64,000 bases of DNA from Leishmania infantum JPCM5. Its lineage: Eukaryota; Euglenozoa; Kinetoplastea; Trypanosomatida; Trypanosomatidae. Both the position numbers and the translations under genes were made by a program. Where the stretch lies: assembly GCF_000002875.2 (NCBI RefSeq), contig NC_009419.2, forward strand, positions 366,433 through 430,432. Direction: 5' to 3'. This document shows, in pieces, positions 40,152 through 50,837 of this stretch. The first letter of the stretch is position 1; each line of letters begins with the position of its first letter. Under the pieces are notes generated by a model, which was not told where the DNA came from, did not search any database, and saw only the letters and a list, made by a program, of their open reading frames with translations.

Positions 40152-43100
40152 AATGGCCACGCTAGAGATGCACGTGATAGCCGAGCGAGTTTCCGTTGGC
40201 AAGCCACGTCGCATCTATTTGTTTGCTGGTGTTTTTCTTCCTTTGCCAGACTCTCGTAGAATGGCGGCCCGCGACGACATGCGCACCCGCACCCTCGTCA
40301 ACGTGTGTCAGAGCCTCACTGGAAGTGGTGGCACGAATAGAAATAGGCAGTGATACGGGAGGGAGCGCATGCAGGACAGGGAAGCATACGTGAATCCGTT
40401 CTTTCATGTTTCTTATACTGCAGAAGTGGGGCTCTCAACTCCCACGCGCGCACGCAGCGCGTAACGCGACCAGGACCTGAGTTGCCAAACCTCGAGCGCG
40501 ATTTGCCCTCTTTCTCTTCGTCTTTCTTCCTGACTTTGTCTCTCTCTAGCCATAGCTTCCCCAAACACCATCACCACCCTTCTCAGCTTCGAAAACGCAC
40601 GCGTTGTTTGGTATTCAAGGGTGGAGAAACGCGGAAAGAAGTGCTCGACATTGTTTATTAGTTTTTTTTTCTTGTGCTCAGTCTCTAGTAATTTCATGCC
40701 CACCCTGCGCTCCTGTCCTGCATGTACATATCTGTATGCCCCTCCCCCTTCTCTCCGCTGTTGTTCATGTATTGTGTCGGGGCTGCCTCGATCGCAGTGA
40801 AGCGCATGCGGAAGGCAATAAAAGGAAGCGAAAATAAAAACGACAGAGGAAAGGGAAAAGGACAAATTTAAACGAAAAAGGAAACAGATGTGTGGAAGAA
40901 ACGATAGCACGCTCGCGTGGGGCGTGTTGCTTACCAACACCCCATGCGCTATGACGGGAGCGGAGTGTGGAGAATGGGAAGGAAAAGGGGAGCATGGCAC
41001 GGCACACATACACGCACACAAAAAGGGAACAACCCCCTTCCGCCTCTCAGCAAAAAAAAAAGATGTGTATGTGCGTGTGTTTATATATATATGGTGGTGG
41101 TGTCGGTTAGTCTTGTTTATGTTTCTCCTACGTTTGCCTGACTTTCAGGCCTTTAAGTGTTTCTGTTTTTTTGTTGTTGTCGTTTTCCCCTTTGTTATTT
41201 CTCCTGTGTGTTTCATTTTTCTGAAGCGTTTTACTGTTCAACGTGGTTGATGCCATCCTCACCTTCTCTGCATACCAGCGTGTCTGCCTCCCTCCTCCCT
41301 CTCTCCTTCCTGAGTGTGTGCATAGGTAAGATGTCTTTCACTTTTTTGTTGTTCTCTGTGCGTGTCTCTCGTATATGACTTCACTTTTTTATTATCACTT
41401 TTCGATGTTCTCGTTTTGTTTTTCTTTTTGCCCTTTCTTTTTGGTATTGTGTGTGTCTGTGTGTGTGATGGTGATGGCGGTGGCACTCACTCGCCCACTG
41501 CTTTTCGATTTTGTGTGTGTGTGTGTGGCAACGAGAGTTAAAAATCTGCCTCTCGATGGACATGAGAGAGCGAGAGAGAGCTTGTTGTTGCTCTCACCGT
41601 CGCATGCCGCTAGCTGTCATGAGACTTTATTCCTCTCTAACAGCTAGGCGTCTTTCATTTTTTTTTATGCTTTTAAGTAAAGGCGAAAGTCGCATAGCAG
41701 TGCCCGGCACAATCGCGTAAGGTAGTTTGGGGGATGATAATGAGGGTAGCGGGGCTATGGTGAAGCCTCGAAGATGTTTCGTGACGCACTCATACACAGT
41801 GCAGATGCGAACGTCACAGATCACTCTCACGAGGTGTGTGTGTGTACTTCTGCGCACATGCGCCTCTTTTTGTTGTCGTATTGTGCGCACGGTCCATTCT
41901 CTTGTTTATTTATTTTCACCTGTCTCCACCATAGAGAAAAAAAGCGAGGAAAGGGGGTTACAAGAAAGAGGGCTGCCCGCTCGCGTTTCTGTGTGTGTGT
42001 GTGTTTCTGGAAAAGTGCACTGAGGTGGTGGCAGCGTGCCTCAAGGAGGAAGAGAGAGGTACAGTCGCGCGCACGCACATACACAGACACGAACTACGGC
42101 GAGAAAGGAGGAGCAAGGTAAAATCACAGGCGAGTTTTTTTTTTCGCTCGGGGAATACAAGTGGCGCACATGAGCAAGAGGGCGGCGGTGGTAGTTGGGT
42201 GTGGTGGCGGGAAGGATGGAGGTAAAGTGGAGGCAGTGGCGGGCCAGTTAGGAGAAGAAGCGAAGGACTTTTCCTCTCGTTTTGTCTGTAATGCCTGCAC
42301 GGTTCTCGTTCTCGTTCATTGTTGCTGTTTTCCCCATTTGCCTTATCCTTTGCGCCCTCCATCTCTCTCTTCTCCCTCCCCCTTCCCTCCCTCCCTTGTA
42401 TGATCTTCGTCTCGGCACCGTTTCGTTGTTGTTTTCTTTCTCTGTGAGGGCAGCATGCGTGTGTCTGCGTGTTCGTGTACACCTGGCTCGTGCACCTCGC
42501 TCTTTTCTTGTCGTTTTGTTTCTTGACACCTTCTGCATCTCTACCCTCCTTTATTTCTCTTTCACCTGCCCCTTCTCTTCCTTCTCGGCCACTTTCTCCC
42601 TCTCCCTCTCATTACGAGTCAAACACAGAAGGAACCCACACCCCCGCTCGGGCAAGCGCCCCGGCCACACTATAGACAGAGACGGCTTCTTGGGTCGAGA
42701 AAACATGAAGAGTGGCAGTCCCGGCGATCATGCAAACTCTGCCTTTCCTCGTGCTCTCAGCTTCCACGTTTTTTTTTCGTTGCAAGTAGTCTGCACCTTT
42801 TTCGTTTGGCTTCTTGTTTTTTGTTGTTTTCTCTGCCGGCGTCAGCGTGTTGATGTCGCTGTGTGTTTACGTGAAGTGGTGCTCACCTCCTCCCCCCCCC
42901 TCGACTCTTCTTGTGCGCGTTCTTCCGATTTCCTCTGTTTTTGCTACGTTTTTTTTTTTTAACTGTGCAGTGATTTTTTTTTGGTCTCTGTTGTATGTGT
43001 GTGTGAGGGGGGAGAGGGTTCTTCTGGTTGTCGTCTCTGTTCCGCTAACCATGTGGTTGTGTTTGCCCCTCGTGCGCGGTGGTCAGACAAAAAACAGACA

Positions 43101-43719
43101 GACAGAACGAATGGCGTTCGAGGACGAGACGAGGCGCTCATGTTGGTAGCAGCTGCAGAAGCGAGAGAAAGAAATGATCACTGGATTAGGGCATGGCAGC
43201 AGACTTGTGAGGAAGCGGTAGTCGAATTGTTAAAGATGAGAGGGAGAAAGGAGCCATGGATGCTGTGCAGCAATGTGGTTGGGCTGGACTATTTAAGTGT
43301 GCTCTTCGCCCCGGGTTGCACCTTCTCACACTCCTGCTCTCACGTGCAAGAGCACAAAGACGTATGGAAATGTGTGCTATCGTGTCCATCGACACGTACG
43401 TGCGTTACTGAGGACGGCTCCCGCCTTCGCATTGCTAATTCAAGTGCTCTCGTGCCTCTTCACTCCTCCACCCACTCATCACCTCCTCCTCTTGCTGGTG
43501 TGGCCTCCGCCCTACGCAGTGCCTCCTCTTCGTTTCGAAAAAAAAAAAAAACATCTCCTTCGTGTCTGCCCCACCCCCTCCCTTTGTATTCCGCCGCTGT
43601 TGAGAAAACAGACTTCGTCGTCGGTGGTGTGGTGTCAGCGCAGGAGGGCGAAGGAGCACGCGCGTATTTCCTCTCACCTACCCCCCTCTTTGTCTTGTTC
43701 ACTTAATCAAATCGCCGCC
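40152..43719. other. 3.5-kb gap, mostly UTR-like sequence
   Basis: No gene is recognised on either strand. The + strand is T/C-rich over 42280-42620 and 42740-43060 and A-rich over 40800-40890. An AATAGAAA octamer lies at 40336-40343. Several open frames of more than 100 codons (for example 42282-42962) consist of Phe/Leu/Ser/Pro-rich translations of pyrimidine tracts. The gap probably holds a long PSP1 3' UTR and the leader of the next gene. Confidence 0.65.
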
Positions 43720-46098
43720 ATGTTAACCTGGTCGCTGCCACTGCTGCGCCGACGCGGCACGGGCCACGTCGTGAAGTACCTGGAGGGCGTGCCCACCCCC
43801 ACAAGGCTTATCGACCATCTCGCTGGCGCCGACCTGCATGCGTCCGCCGAGTTACCCTTCTTTACTACCGTGCCGCGCTACGTGGACGTGCAGCGGGAGC
43901 AGCGTCTGTCTCGCCTGTACTTTCACCACGTTCTGTACCCCGCGGGAGGGGCTCGGCTGCCCTATCAAGCAGTCGTCGTGCGCGGAGGACGTGCGGTGCG
44001 CTCCTCAGAGACGCATCTGCTGCGGGTAAAGAAGGCGACGAGTCGGATGCCGCACCATGCAGAGCAGCAGCAACAGCCCACCGCGGTCGTTGCCCCGGCA
44101 GCGCGCCGGCAAAACCCTCTCGCCGTCCCATCCTCCCAGCTCGGCCCCTCAAGTCCCGCATCCTCGTCGCCTGCCGCAGCAAAGGTGCCCGTCATGACCG
44201 CCAGCACGACAGTCCCCACAGAGGACGTTCCAGCCGCGGCGTCGTGGGCGCGAGTGGACCCTGCGAGGCGGCCGTACTTTTCCGCCGGCACACCACGCAG
44301 CCACGAACACCGCCGCAGCTCTCATCGGCCTCCAGAAGACACGAAGCGGTCGGCGAGGGTGGTGGAGGACACGACGTTGGCTCCGTTGCGAGGGGTTCTG
44401 GAGCACTTCTGGAATGAACCAAAGGCAACGAGGAACTCGTCGAGCCAAGACGCCACGAGTGGGCTGCCCTCCGTCTCCCTTTCGACTACGAACGAGATGG
44501 CGGAGCGCGTTCGGCAGCTCCTTGTGTCTCCCGCAGCTGGGCTCCTGTGGATGCCAGCCTCTGCGTCCCTGCCGAACACCGCAGGTACGTGTGAGGAAAG
44601 CAAACACGCTTCCAGCAGGGTCTCTGACAGCTCAGAACGGCGTTTCTGGACAGAGTTGATGGCGCACGTACAGGAGAGAGTGTCAGCAATGACGATGCGT
44701 GTGGGCGGTGACGATGGCGGTGAGATGAAATCCCATGCAGCCGTGCGTACGTGCTTGTATGTGCAGACGCGGCTTCCCCCGTCAGCGACGGTAGCACTCC
44801 CGTTAGCGCAGGTGCGCGATCATGTCCACGACAGCAAGGAGACAGCAGGTGACCTCAGCGTGCACGATGACGCGAGCGAGCATGTGGTTTGTCGGCTTGC
44901 TGGTGGCCTGGAGCCGGTGGTGTCGTTTGCTGTGGGTCGCCCACTGACGCCGGTCACGACCGACGGCGCTGCCGCCTCGCCGTCGGATCGTGCCTTCGCG
45001 CACGTGACGTGCCTGACGCGACTCAACATATGCGTGACGTCGGCGCCGTTGGCAAAGTCCCCAGCGGTGGCCGCAGCAAAAATGTCATCTGTTACGCATC
45101 CGATGAAGGAAGCGGTGCCCCACTCCCGCGACAACACCTCTCCCTCTGCGGAGCCGTGGCGCTTGGGCGGTGTTAGGCTGGACCTCATGACAACTCTGCA
45201 CGCCCGCACTGTGGCGGAGCGCCACCCCGCGAAACCCTCGGCGCACACAAACGGACGCTTGGAGGCGCTAACGGAGAACGGCACCTCCAACGTGAAAGCA
45301 AACGCGGACAGCGCAGAAGCAGGCCGGTACGTTATTGGCCGAACGGACGCAGAGACGTACGTGCTCCCGCAGCGTGAGCTGCTACTGACGCTGCACGTGC
45401 CCACTCACACAGAAGAAATGTGCGCCGCGCAAAATCAGGAGCGGCTGCGCCGGCAGGTGCGCATAGGTCGAGCAAGTAGTGCAGCGATGTCGGCAGCGTG
45501 GCCAACGGAGCAGACACGGCTCACATCTTCGCGCCGCGCAGAGGGGCAGTACGCGAATGCGATGAGCGCGAACGCGACGGGCGTGCATCACACAAACGCG
45601 CCGCTGCAAGCGACTACAACGCCCCTCGCAGCGTCTCCGTCGATGCCACTGCTTCTGTCCTGCACCAGTTACGAAGTGCGCGCGCTTCCAGGTGACGTTG
45701 TGTACATACCACGAGGGTGGGGTTTTGACGTGCAGCGCATTGTCGGCACAGCCACCATCGGCAACGGCAGCTGCGGTCGAAAAGAAGGTCGTGACGCGGA
45801 TAAGGTAGACTTCTACGATCACCGCGCCGTTGCAGCGCACAAAGGGACGTGGTCTGGTCGCCGGCCAGAAACGCCGTCTAAAAGCAGGGAGCCGAGCGAC
45901 ACAGAGTCTCATGTGGCGTCGACAGCATCGGTGCAGCTCACCTCCGTCGAGGTGGACGCCTTGTGCCTCAACTATCAGCCATACCCTGAGCTTACAGAGG
46001 CGCAGGCGGCCGTCTACGTCGCGGCGAACTACGTGCACAGCGGCGTCGACGAGTTCTACGAACGCGGAGGCAACAGCATCTATCGCTCGTACCAGTAA
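43720..46098 (+). CDS. 792-aa protein with C-terminal cupin/JmjC-like motif
   Basis: The first ATG in the frame is at 43720 (MLTWSLPLLRRRGTGH), whose Arg-rich, Leu-rich start resembles a mitochondrial targeting signal. Residues 17-105 look folded (KYLEGVPTPTRLIDHLAG, then YFHHVLYPAGG). About 110-640 is Ser/Thr/Ala/Arg-rich with scattered ordered pieces. Near residues 655-672, YEVRALPGDVVYIPRGWGFD matches the cupin/JmjC pattern GD..YIP.GW.H, but the metal-ligand His position is not His (Gly-Phe-Asp). The last 55 residues (LCLNYQPYPELTEAQAAVYV) are also well ordered. I see no upstream HxD/E pair. A fold related to JmjC/cupin_8 proteins is plausible, catalytic activity doubtful. Confidence 0.8.
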   Translation: MLTWSLPLLRRRGTGHVVKYLEGVPTPTRLIDHLAGADLHASAELPFFTTVPRYVDVQREQRLSRLYFHHVLYPAGGARLPYQAVVVRGGRAVRSSETHLLRVKKATSRMPHHAEQQQQPTAVVAPAARRQNPLAVPSSQLGPSSPASSSPAAAKVPVMTASTTVPTEDVPAAASWARVDPARRPYFSAGTPRSHEHRRSSHRPPEDTKRSARVVEDTTLAPLRGVLEHFWNEPKATRNSSSQDATSGLPSVSLSTTNEMAERVRQLLVSPAAGLLWMPASASLPNTAGTCEESKHASSRVSDSSERRFWTELMAHVQERVSAMTMRVGGDDGGEMKSHAAVRTCLYVQTRLPPSATVALPLAQVRDHVHDSKETAGDLSVHDDASEHVVCRLAGGLEPVVSFAVGRPLTPVTTDGAAASPSDRAFAHVTCLTRLNICVTSAPLAKSPAVAAAKMSSVTHPMKEAVPHSRDNTSPSAEPWRLGGVRLDLMTTLHARTVAERHPAKPSAHTNGRLEALTENGTSNVKANADSAEAGRYVIGRTDAETYVLPQRELLLTLHVPTHTEEMCAAQNQERLRRQVRIGRASSAAMSAAWPTEQTRLTSSRRAEGQYANAMSANATGVHHTNAPLQATTTPLAASPSMPLLLSCTSYEVRALPGDVVYIPRGWGFDVQRIVGTATIGNGSCGRKEGRDADKVDFYDHRAVAAHKGTWSGRRPETPSKSREPSDTESHVASTASVQLTSVEVDALCLNYQPYPELTEAQAAVYVAANYVHSGVDEFYERGGNSIYRSYQ

Positions 46099-46597
46099 AA
46101 AACGAGCGACCCTGTGACAGCGGCTCTCACCGAGGAAGCGTTGCCGGGGACTTTTCTATCTGAGAAGCAACGCCTATCTGACCGCTCTCCCCCTCCACTT
46201 TCCCTGTATCGCCACTCAACACGCCTCACCCCCCCCTCCACAACCCCCCCCGTCGATTTCATGTCTTTGAGCTTGGGCTGACAATGACTGCCATGCTGGC
46301 GCAGCTCTGTCGACTTGAGATCAAGGAATGTTGGTTTGCGCGTCTGAGATGCCTCCCTCATGCTTTCCTCCTATGGACGCCTCGCTTCCTGCTCGGGTTA
46401 CGCTGGTGATGGCTGTGGCTGTGGCTGTTGTTGGTCATCTCTCCCCTCCTCGTACTTCACCGTTGTCAGCGACTTTCGAATCTTTCTGTTTTCCGAGCCA
46501 CCGCTGTTTCGTTTGGATGTTGTTGCCTCGCACTCCTCCCCGTCACTCACGCCTTCGCACGCAATGAGACGGCACTAAAAATGAAAACGCGAAGCGC

Positions 46598-46631
46598 AGC
46601 AGTGGCAGCCCGCTGAGCTTCTGCCACTGCT
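46598..46631. other. Perfect 11-bp inverted repeat (possible RNA hairpin)
   Basis: AGCAGTGGCAG (46598-46608) is complementary to CTGCCACTGCT (46621-46631), with a 12-base loop. Loop bases 46612-46617 (GCTGAG) can alternatively pair with CTCAGC at 46632-46637. It would lie in the 3' UTR of the upstream gene or the leader of the next. Confidence 0.55.
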
Positions 46632-47159
46632 CTCAGCCGAGGAAGCACCCGCATCAGCGTGTCCCGCACGTCGTCCTGCGTTCGGTTGTGACAAGCACAG
46701 AAAAGGAAGAAGAGCAATGATCTCAGAGAACAGAAGACAAGGTAGGGGTGCGGAGGGGGTGCGACTTGCATGTATGTATGCACGCCGACCTCTCTGTGGC
46801 CCTGTCAATGGAGGGAGACAAAGAAAAAAACGCGATACGAATGCGTCTTTGGCTTCACGTAGCCATCCTCCCGTGGCGCATGCGCTCTCCCTCGGCATCA
46901 CCTCCCCCCCCCCCCGACCCCTCTATCCGCTCGTTATGCGAGCATATCGCATCCTCTTCCGTTGCGGCGTCGACGTCTCTTTTCCTTCACAGCCATGTCT
47001 ACGTATGCGAATTGCCCGCCCCCCCTCTCTCTCTGTCCATCTATGCCCACATGTGCATGTCGCACGTCCCCTAGTTTGCTCTCTCGTACGCACTCCCACT
47101 GCCTTCTTCGAAACGAACAAAACAAAAACGTTTGTTCCCCGCTCGTGCATTCTTCACTC

Positions 47160-47209
47160 TGTCGGACTCTTCTGTTGCCGTTTCCTTCGTTTTTGTTCTC
47201 TCACTCTAG
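47160..47209 (+). promoter_or_regulatory. Candidate trans-splice acceptor of mutarotase paralogue 1
   Basis: A strong T/C tract ends CACTCTAG at 47202-47209. No AG occurs inside the tract after 47165. It gives a leader of about 133 bases before ATG 47343. Confidence 0.6.
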
Positions 47210-47342
47210 GTCGCCTTGTTGTGCCCGTTGCCTTTCTTTCTCCTCCCTCTAAACTGAAGTCGGGTCCACCCACGAAGTGCTCCTCTCTTTTCCTCCCGCC
47301 TCTCTTATCTCCTTCACCTTTTCACTCGTCTTCCTCTTGAAC

Positions 47343-48458
47343 ATGCAGTTCGGCATCAGGGTAGAGCCCTATGGCTACGACAAGCTCGTGTGGCTGGAGA
47401 CAGACGTTCTCAAAGTGGGCCTCACCAACTATGCCGCCTCCGTCGCCTCCATCCAGGTGTACCACCCCGCCGATAACAAGTGGATCGAGGTCAACTGCGG
47501 CTACCCGAAGAACCCCGAGGAGGCTTACGCCGACCCGGACTACATGGGCGCCACTGTAGGCCGCTGCGCCGGTCGCGTCGCCGGAGGCGTGTTCACGCTT
47601 GACGGGGTCAAGTACTACACGCAGAAGAACCGCGGCGAGAACACGTGCCACTGCGGCGACGACGCGTACCACAAGAAGCACTGGGGCATGAAGCTAATCG
47701 AGACGGCCAATGTGATCGGCGTCCGCTTCAACTACACCAGCCCGCACATGGAGAGCGGCTTTCCCGGAGAGGTGAAGAACTACTGCACCTTCATCATCGA
47801 CCGCAGCAACCCCAACGCTCTCAAGACCATCTACGACTCCTACATCACCGACAACAGCCCGTGCGATGCTTCTCCCATCAACGTCTTCAGTCACACCTCC
47901 TTCAACCTGAACGGCATCCCCGGCCAGCAGGACGGTGAGAAGAACTGGGTGCAGCCAGAGAGCGTGCGCAACCACTGGCTCCGCGTGCCAGCAAGCCGGG
48001 TGGCCGAGGCGGACCGCATGGCCATCCCGACTGGCGAGTTCCTGTCAGTTGAGGGCACCGGGCTCGACTTTCGGCAGGGACGCGTGATTGGCGACTGCAT
48101 TGACGACGTGGCGCTGCTCGACCGCGACCCGTGCGGCTACGACCACCCCCTCGCCATCGATGGCTGGGAGAAGGGCAAGCTGATGCTGCACGCCGAGGCG
48201 AAGAGCCCGGTCACGAACATCTGCATGAAGGTGTACTCGACCTTCCCGTGCATGTGGGTGTACACGGCGAACAACAAGCCGCTGCCGGCGAGCGGCGGCC
48301 CGGGCCAGCGCTACGCGCGTTGGACTGGCCTGCTGGTCGGCCCCCAGAACTTCTCTGACGTTGCCAACTACTACCCCAAGTACCCGTCCTGCATTGTGCG
48401 TCGTGGCGAGCGCCAGTACTCGGAGACGACGATCAACGAGTTCACGATTGAGCATTAG
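47343..48458 (+). CDS. Aldose 1-epimerase (galactose mutarotase) family paralogue 1, catalytic Glu replaced
   Basis: The 371-aa product starts MQFGIRVEPYGYD. Galactose mutarotase features are present: GATVGRCAGRVAGGVF near 78, TCHCGDD near 102 (usual LHGG His), FSHTSFNLNG near 184 (usual NHSYFNL His) and GYDHPLAIDG near 264 (catalytic Asp region). At the place of the catalytic glutamate (usual LEPQ) this copy reads VGPQ: the Gly codon is 48339-48341, residue 333. The downstream paralogue has Glu there. Interconversion of alpha and beta anomers uses this Glu as general base, so this copy is predicted to be impaired or to have another role. The C-terminus (TIEH) has no PTS1. A 375-bp stretch is identical to the downstream gene. 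The upstream frame to 47277 lacks an ATG. Confidence 0.9.
   Translation: MQFGIRVEPYGYDKLVWLETDVLKVGLTNYAASVASIQVYHPADNKWIEVNCGYPKNPEEAYADPDYMGATVGRCAGRVAGGVFTLDGVKYYTQKNRGENTCHCGDDAYHKKHWGMKLIETANVIGVRFNYTSPHMESGFPGEVKNYCTFIIDRSNPNALKTIYDSYITDNSPCDASPINVFSHTSFNLNGIPGQQDGEKNWVQPESVRNHWLRVPASRVAEADRMAIPTGEFLSVEGTGLDFRQGRVIGDCIDDVALLDRDPCGYDHPLAIDGWEKGKLMLHAEAKSPVTNICMKVYSTFPCMWVYTANNKPLPASGGPGQRYARWTGLLVGPQNFSDVANYYPKYPSCIVRRGERQYSETTINEFTIEH
47951..48325 (+). repeat. 375-bp tract identical to 52343-52717 (copy 1)
   Basis: Base-by-base reading finds no difference between this tract and the one inside the second mutarotase gene. Sequence on either side of the tract is clearly diverged. Both copies are in the same reading frame. 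Confidence 0.92.
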
Positions 48459-48968
48459 GGGCCAACGTTGAGCCCAGAAATGCATAAGCTGGGTGGAGGA
48501 GAAGGGGTGCAGATGGGGTTTGATCGAAGAGGTGGCGATGCTTCTTCACTGTGAAAGGGGGATGAGAGTGTTGGAGGGGAGGAGGGGCCCACGAGAAGCA
48601 AGATGTGGCTTCAATGCGACTACAAGACAACTATTGACTGTTTGCCTCGGTGAGCAGCGTCAGCTAGCGCACACGTAATTTCGTCCTTGCCTTTTTTTTG
48701 TTGTGCTCTTGCTCTCGCTCCTTCTCCACTGCCTCTCCTTCTGTCTCCGTTGGGCCCTCCACGTCTCCCTTCACACACCAGCACACACGTGCACATGCAC
48801 ACCATTCCCTCCCCCACACGCAGCCATCACTAGCGATGCGACAACCGCGTTGTTGCACATCTACTGAAGTGCTTTTTTCTTTGCGTTTTATTTTTTCGTT
48901 TTTGTTTTCTCTGTATTGCGCGTGTCTTTTCGTTACATGTCTTTCATGGTGTTTTTGCAGAAAACCCG

Positions 48969-48998
48969 TATATATATATATATATATGTGTGTGTGTT
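48969..48998. repeat. TA/TG microsatellite
   Basis: TA dinucleotides pass into TG dinucleotides within about 30 bases. Confidence 0.85.
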
Positions 48999-49170
48999 CG
49001 TGTTGGAGTGCTCCTCCCGTGGACGGTATGGTAGCGCCTCATGCGTTTATTTCCTTCGCGTTCGCCCTTTCTGCATCTTTCTGCTCTCCTCCCCCCCCTC
49101 ACAGTATGCATACACACGCACATACATAAATACGCACTCCCTCACGCCGTTTCACTCATTATGTTTGCCC

Positions 49171-49192
49171 GTGTGTGTGTGTGTGTGTGTGT
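49171..49192 (+). repeat. (TG)n microsatellite
   Basis: Eleven GT units in a row, in the gap between the two mutarotase genes. Confidence 0.88.
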
Positions 49193-49573
49193 ATTTTCTA
49201 TTCTTTTTAGCTTTCTTTCCCGCCCCATTCCTCCCATTTTCACGGTTTTCCACACCTCTCGCTCCCCCCAGCGAGGTCCTTTCTCATCTGCAGAGAGCAG
49301 ACGAGTCCGTGATGTCGATGTTCACTAGGGTTCGAACTCAACTTTCTGTGCACACTTATATTTCTGCACGAAGACGTACTTCTTTGCTTTCCTCTCTTGC
49401 TGTGTGTGTGCGAGTGTCTTACATGAAGTCGGCTACTTCATCAAACTCAAAGACGCGACCGCATGCGCATCCGAGCGCAGCGCAAGCAACGAAAAGTATC
49501 ATCGACAAGCGTTCTCTCTGCCGACTCCACCCCTCCACTCACCACCCCACCCTTTCATCCCTTGCTAAGGAAG

Positions 49574-50037
49574 CCATGCGGCCCCTCCCCCTTATCCCTG
49601 CCAATGCCGAAGCACCTCTGGCGGTGACAGGGTCAAGCACCTACGACCCAAAGGGGGGAGGGGAGGCCAGTGCGATTCATTGCTGCTGATGTCGGCTGGT
49701 CAGGTCCTGGACGGCGTGGCGTCGGAGCGACCTGCCACAGCGAACACGCCTGTGCCATTCACATGATGGACGAAGCGTCAGCGTGGCTCGAGCGTATCCC
49801 ACCCCCGGCCGTCACACTGCCTGCTGGTGCGGGGAGCCCTGAGCGGCACCCTGAGGGGGCAGCATTTGGGCCAGAGGCCGTTCTCCGATGGCTGGGCCGG
49901 CGCACTGCTGTACGGGCTTGTGTCTCCGGCTGCTTCGCACCAGGTGAAATGGACCCTGTGGCAGGGCCGGGGGCAGCAGAGTAGAGTGGTGCTCGCGGTT
50001 TATCGAAGACTATGAGTATATTAAAGATTTTAAAAAA
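49574..50037 (+). mobile_element. SIDER-type retroposon, copy B (inverted partner of 60.9-61.45 kb)
   Basis: Positions 49578-49989 (412 bp) match the reverse complement of 60981-61392 with no length change; I find one base difference (C/T in GGCTGGGYCGGCG). The element diverges from the partner after 49989 and ends in an A/T-rich tail (about 50010-50037). It lies in sense orientation between the mutarotase paralogues. The class call rests on resemblance to Leishmania SIDERs and on the third, diverged copy at 19.3 kb. Confidence 0.85.
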
Positions 50038-50402
50038 ATTGACGGCACGAAGTCGGCGAGGGGGGCATTGACGCTTATTGTTCTACGCCGCGGCAACACC
50101 TCTAAGTCTGCGCTTGACCCCAAGTCACCGTCTCTCTCTCCTCCTGCCCCATTCTCCCCTCTCTGTGGAGAGACAATGAGCGCGGATTACGAGCGAGGCG
50201 AGTTCAGGTGTCTCTGCCACGCGAGTACACAAGTGGATGTGTTGCCGCGGGCAGTGTGTTTTCTGGTCTCTGTGAGCAACCTCCCTCTCCTCCCTCCCCT
50301 CCACACCAAAGTGCTTTTCTACCTTGCTGCCTCCGCTGTGTACTTGAACGAGGGGGGCCTTAAAAAAGTCCTCTCAGAGCAGTGAAGAACTCGCAGAGGT
50401 GT

Positions 50403-50416
50403 GGGGGGGGGGGGGG
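50403..50416 (+). repeat. Poly-G run
   Basis: Fourteen consecutive G residues on the + strand, the longest G run in the window. Confidence 0.9.
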
Positions 50417-50816
50417 AAGCGCATGCATACATCCGCGAAGAGCGCGTGCATGTGCGCTCAGGCTAGGCATTTAAAAAGCACGCTCACAAAAATGAATCCA
50501 GAGATGAACGAATGATACTCTGCGGTGACGCAGTGGAGCGGAGAGGAGGGAGGAAGAGGTTGTCTCTCCTCTCTTTGGAGCGCAGGTTTCTGTGTTATTG
50601 CGCGCTCTTCTTGGTTTATTGCGGTCGTGTTGAAGGGAGGGAACCTCTTCGTTTCTCCCTTCTGTTTTCTCTTAACCTTTTTCGTCGGCTGCCCTCTGAC
50701 TTGACCTTTTTTTTCCTGAGTTGTTGTCCATCAATATATAGGTCTGTGTGTGGGTGTGGGTGCGAGCGTTCTGCTTGTGCATCACTGAGGAGGTGTTCCA
50801 GCCTCTACTTGCATGT

Positions 50817-50837
50817 ATACATATATATATATATATG
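50817..50837. repeat. TA microsatellite
   Basis: About 21 bases of alternating T and A. Confidence 0.85.

Larger units (their letters stand above)
46099..47342. other. Intergenic region with hairpin and C-rich runs
   Basis: It contains a perfect 11-bp inverted repeat (46598-46631, separate entry), C runs near 46230, 46246 and 46907-46917, and CT-rich sequence towards 47342. No gene is supported. Confidence 0.65.

Noticed and set aside
42282..42962. 226-codon + frame in the 3.5-kb gap
   Set aside because: Translation of a pyrimidine-rich tract (Phe/Leu/Ser/Pro), with no domain and no conserved-looking start.
49320..49345. GGTTCGAACTC resembling a tRNA T-arm / B box
   Set aside because: No A box, acceptor stem or anticodon arm can be built upstream.
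48916..49689. 257-codon + frame between the mutarotase genes
   Set aside because: It runs through TA and TG microsatellites and into the SIDER, with Phe/Ser/Pro-rich low-complexity translation.
49670..49984. 104-codon frame shared by the two SIDER copies
   Set aside because: The identical peptide in both copies only reflects the near-identical repeat; SIDERs are non-coding and copy A does not keep the frame.
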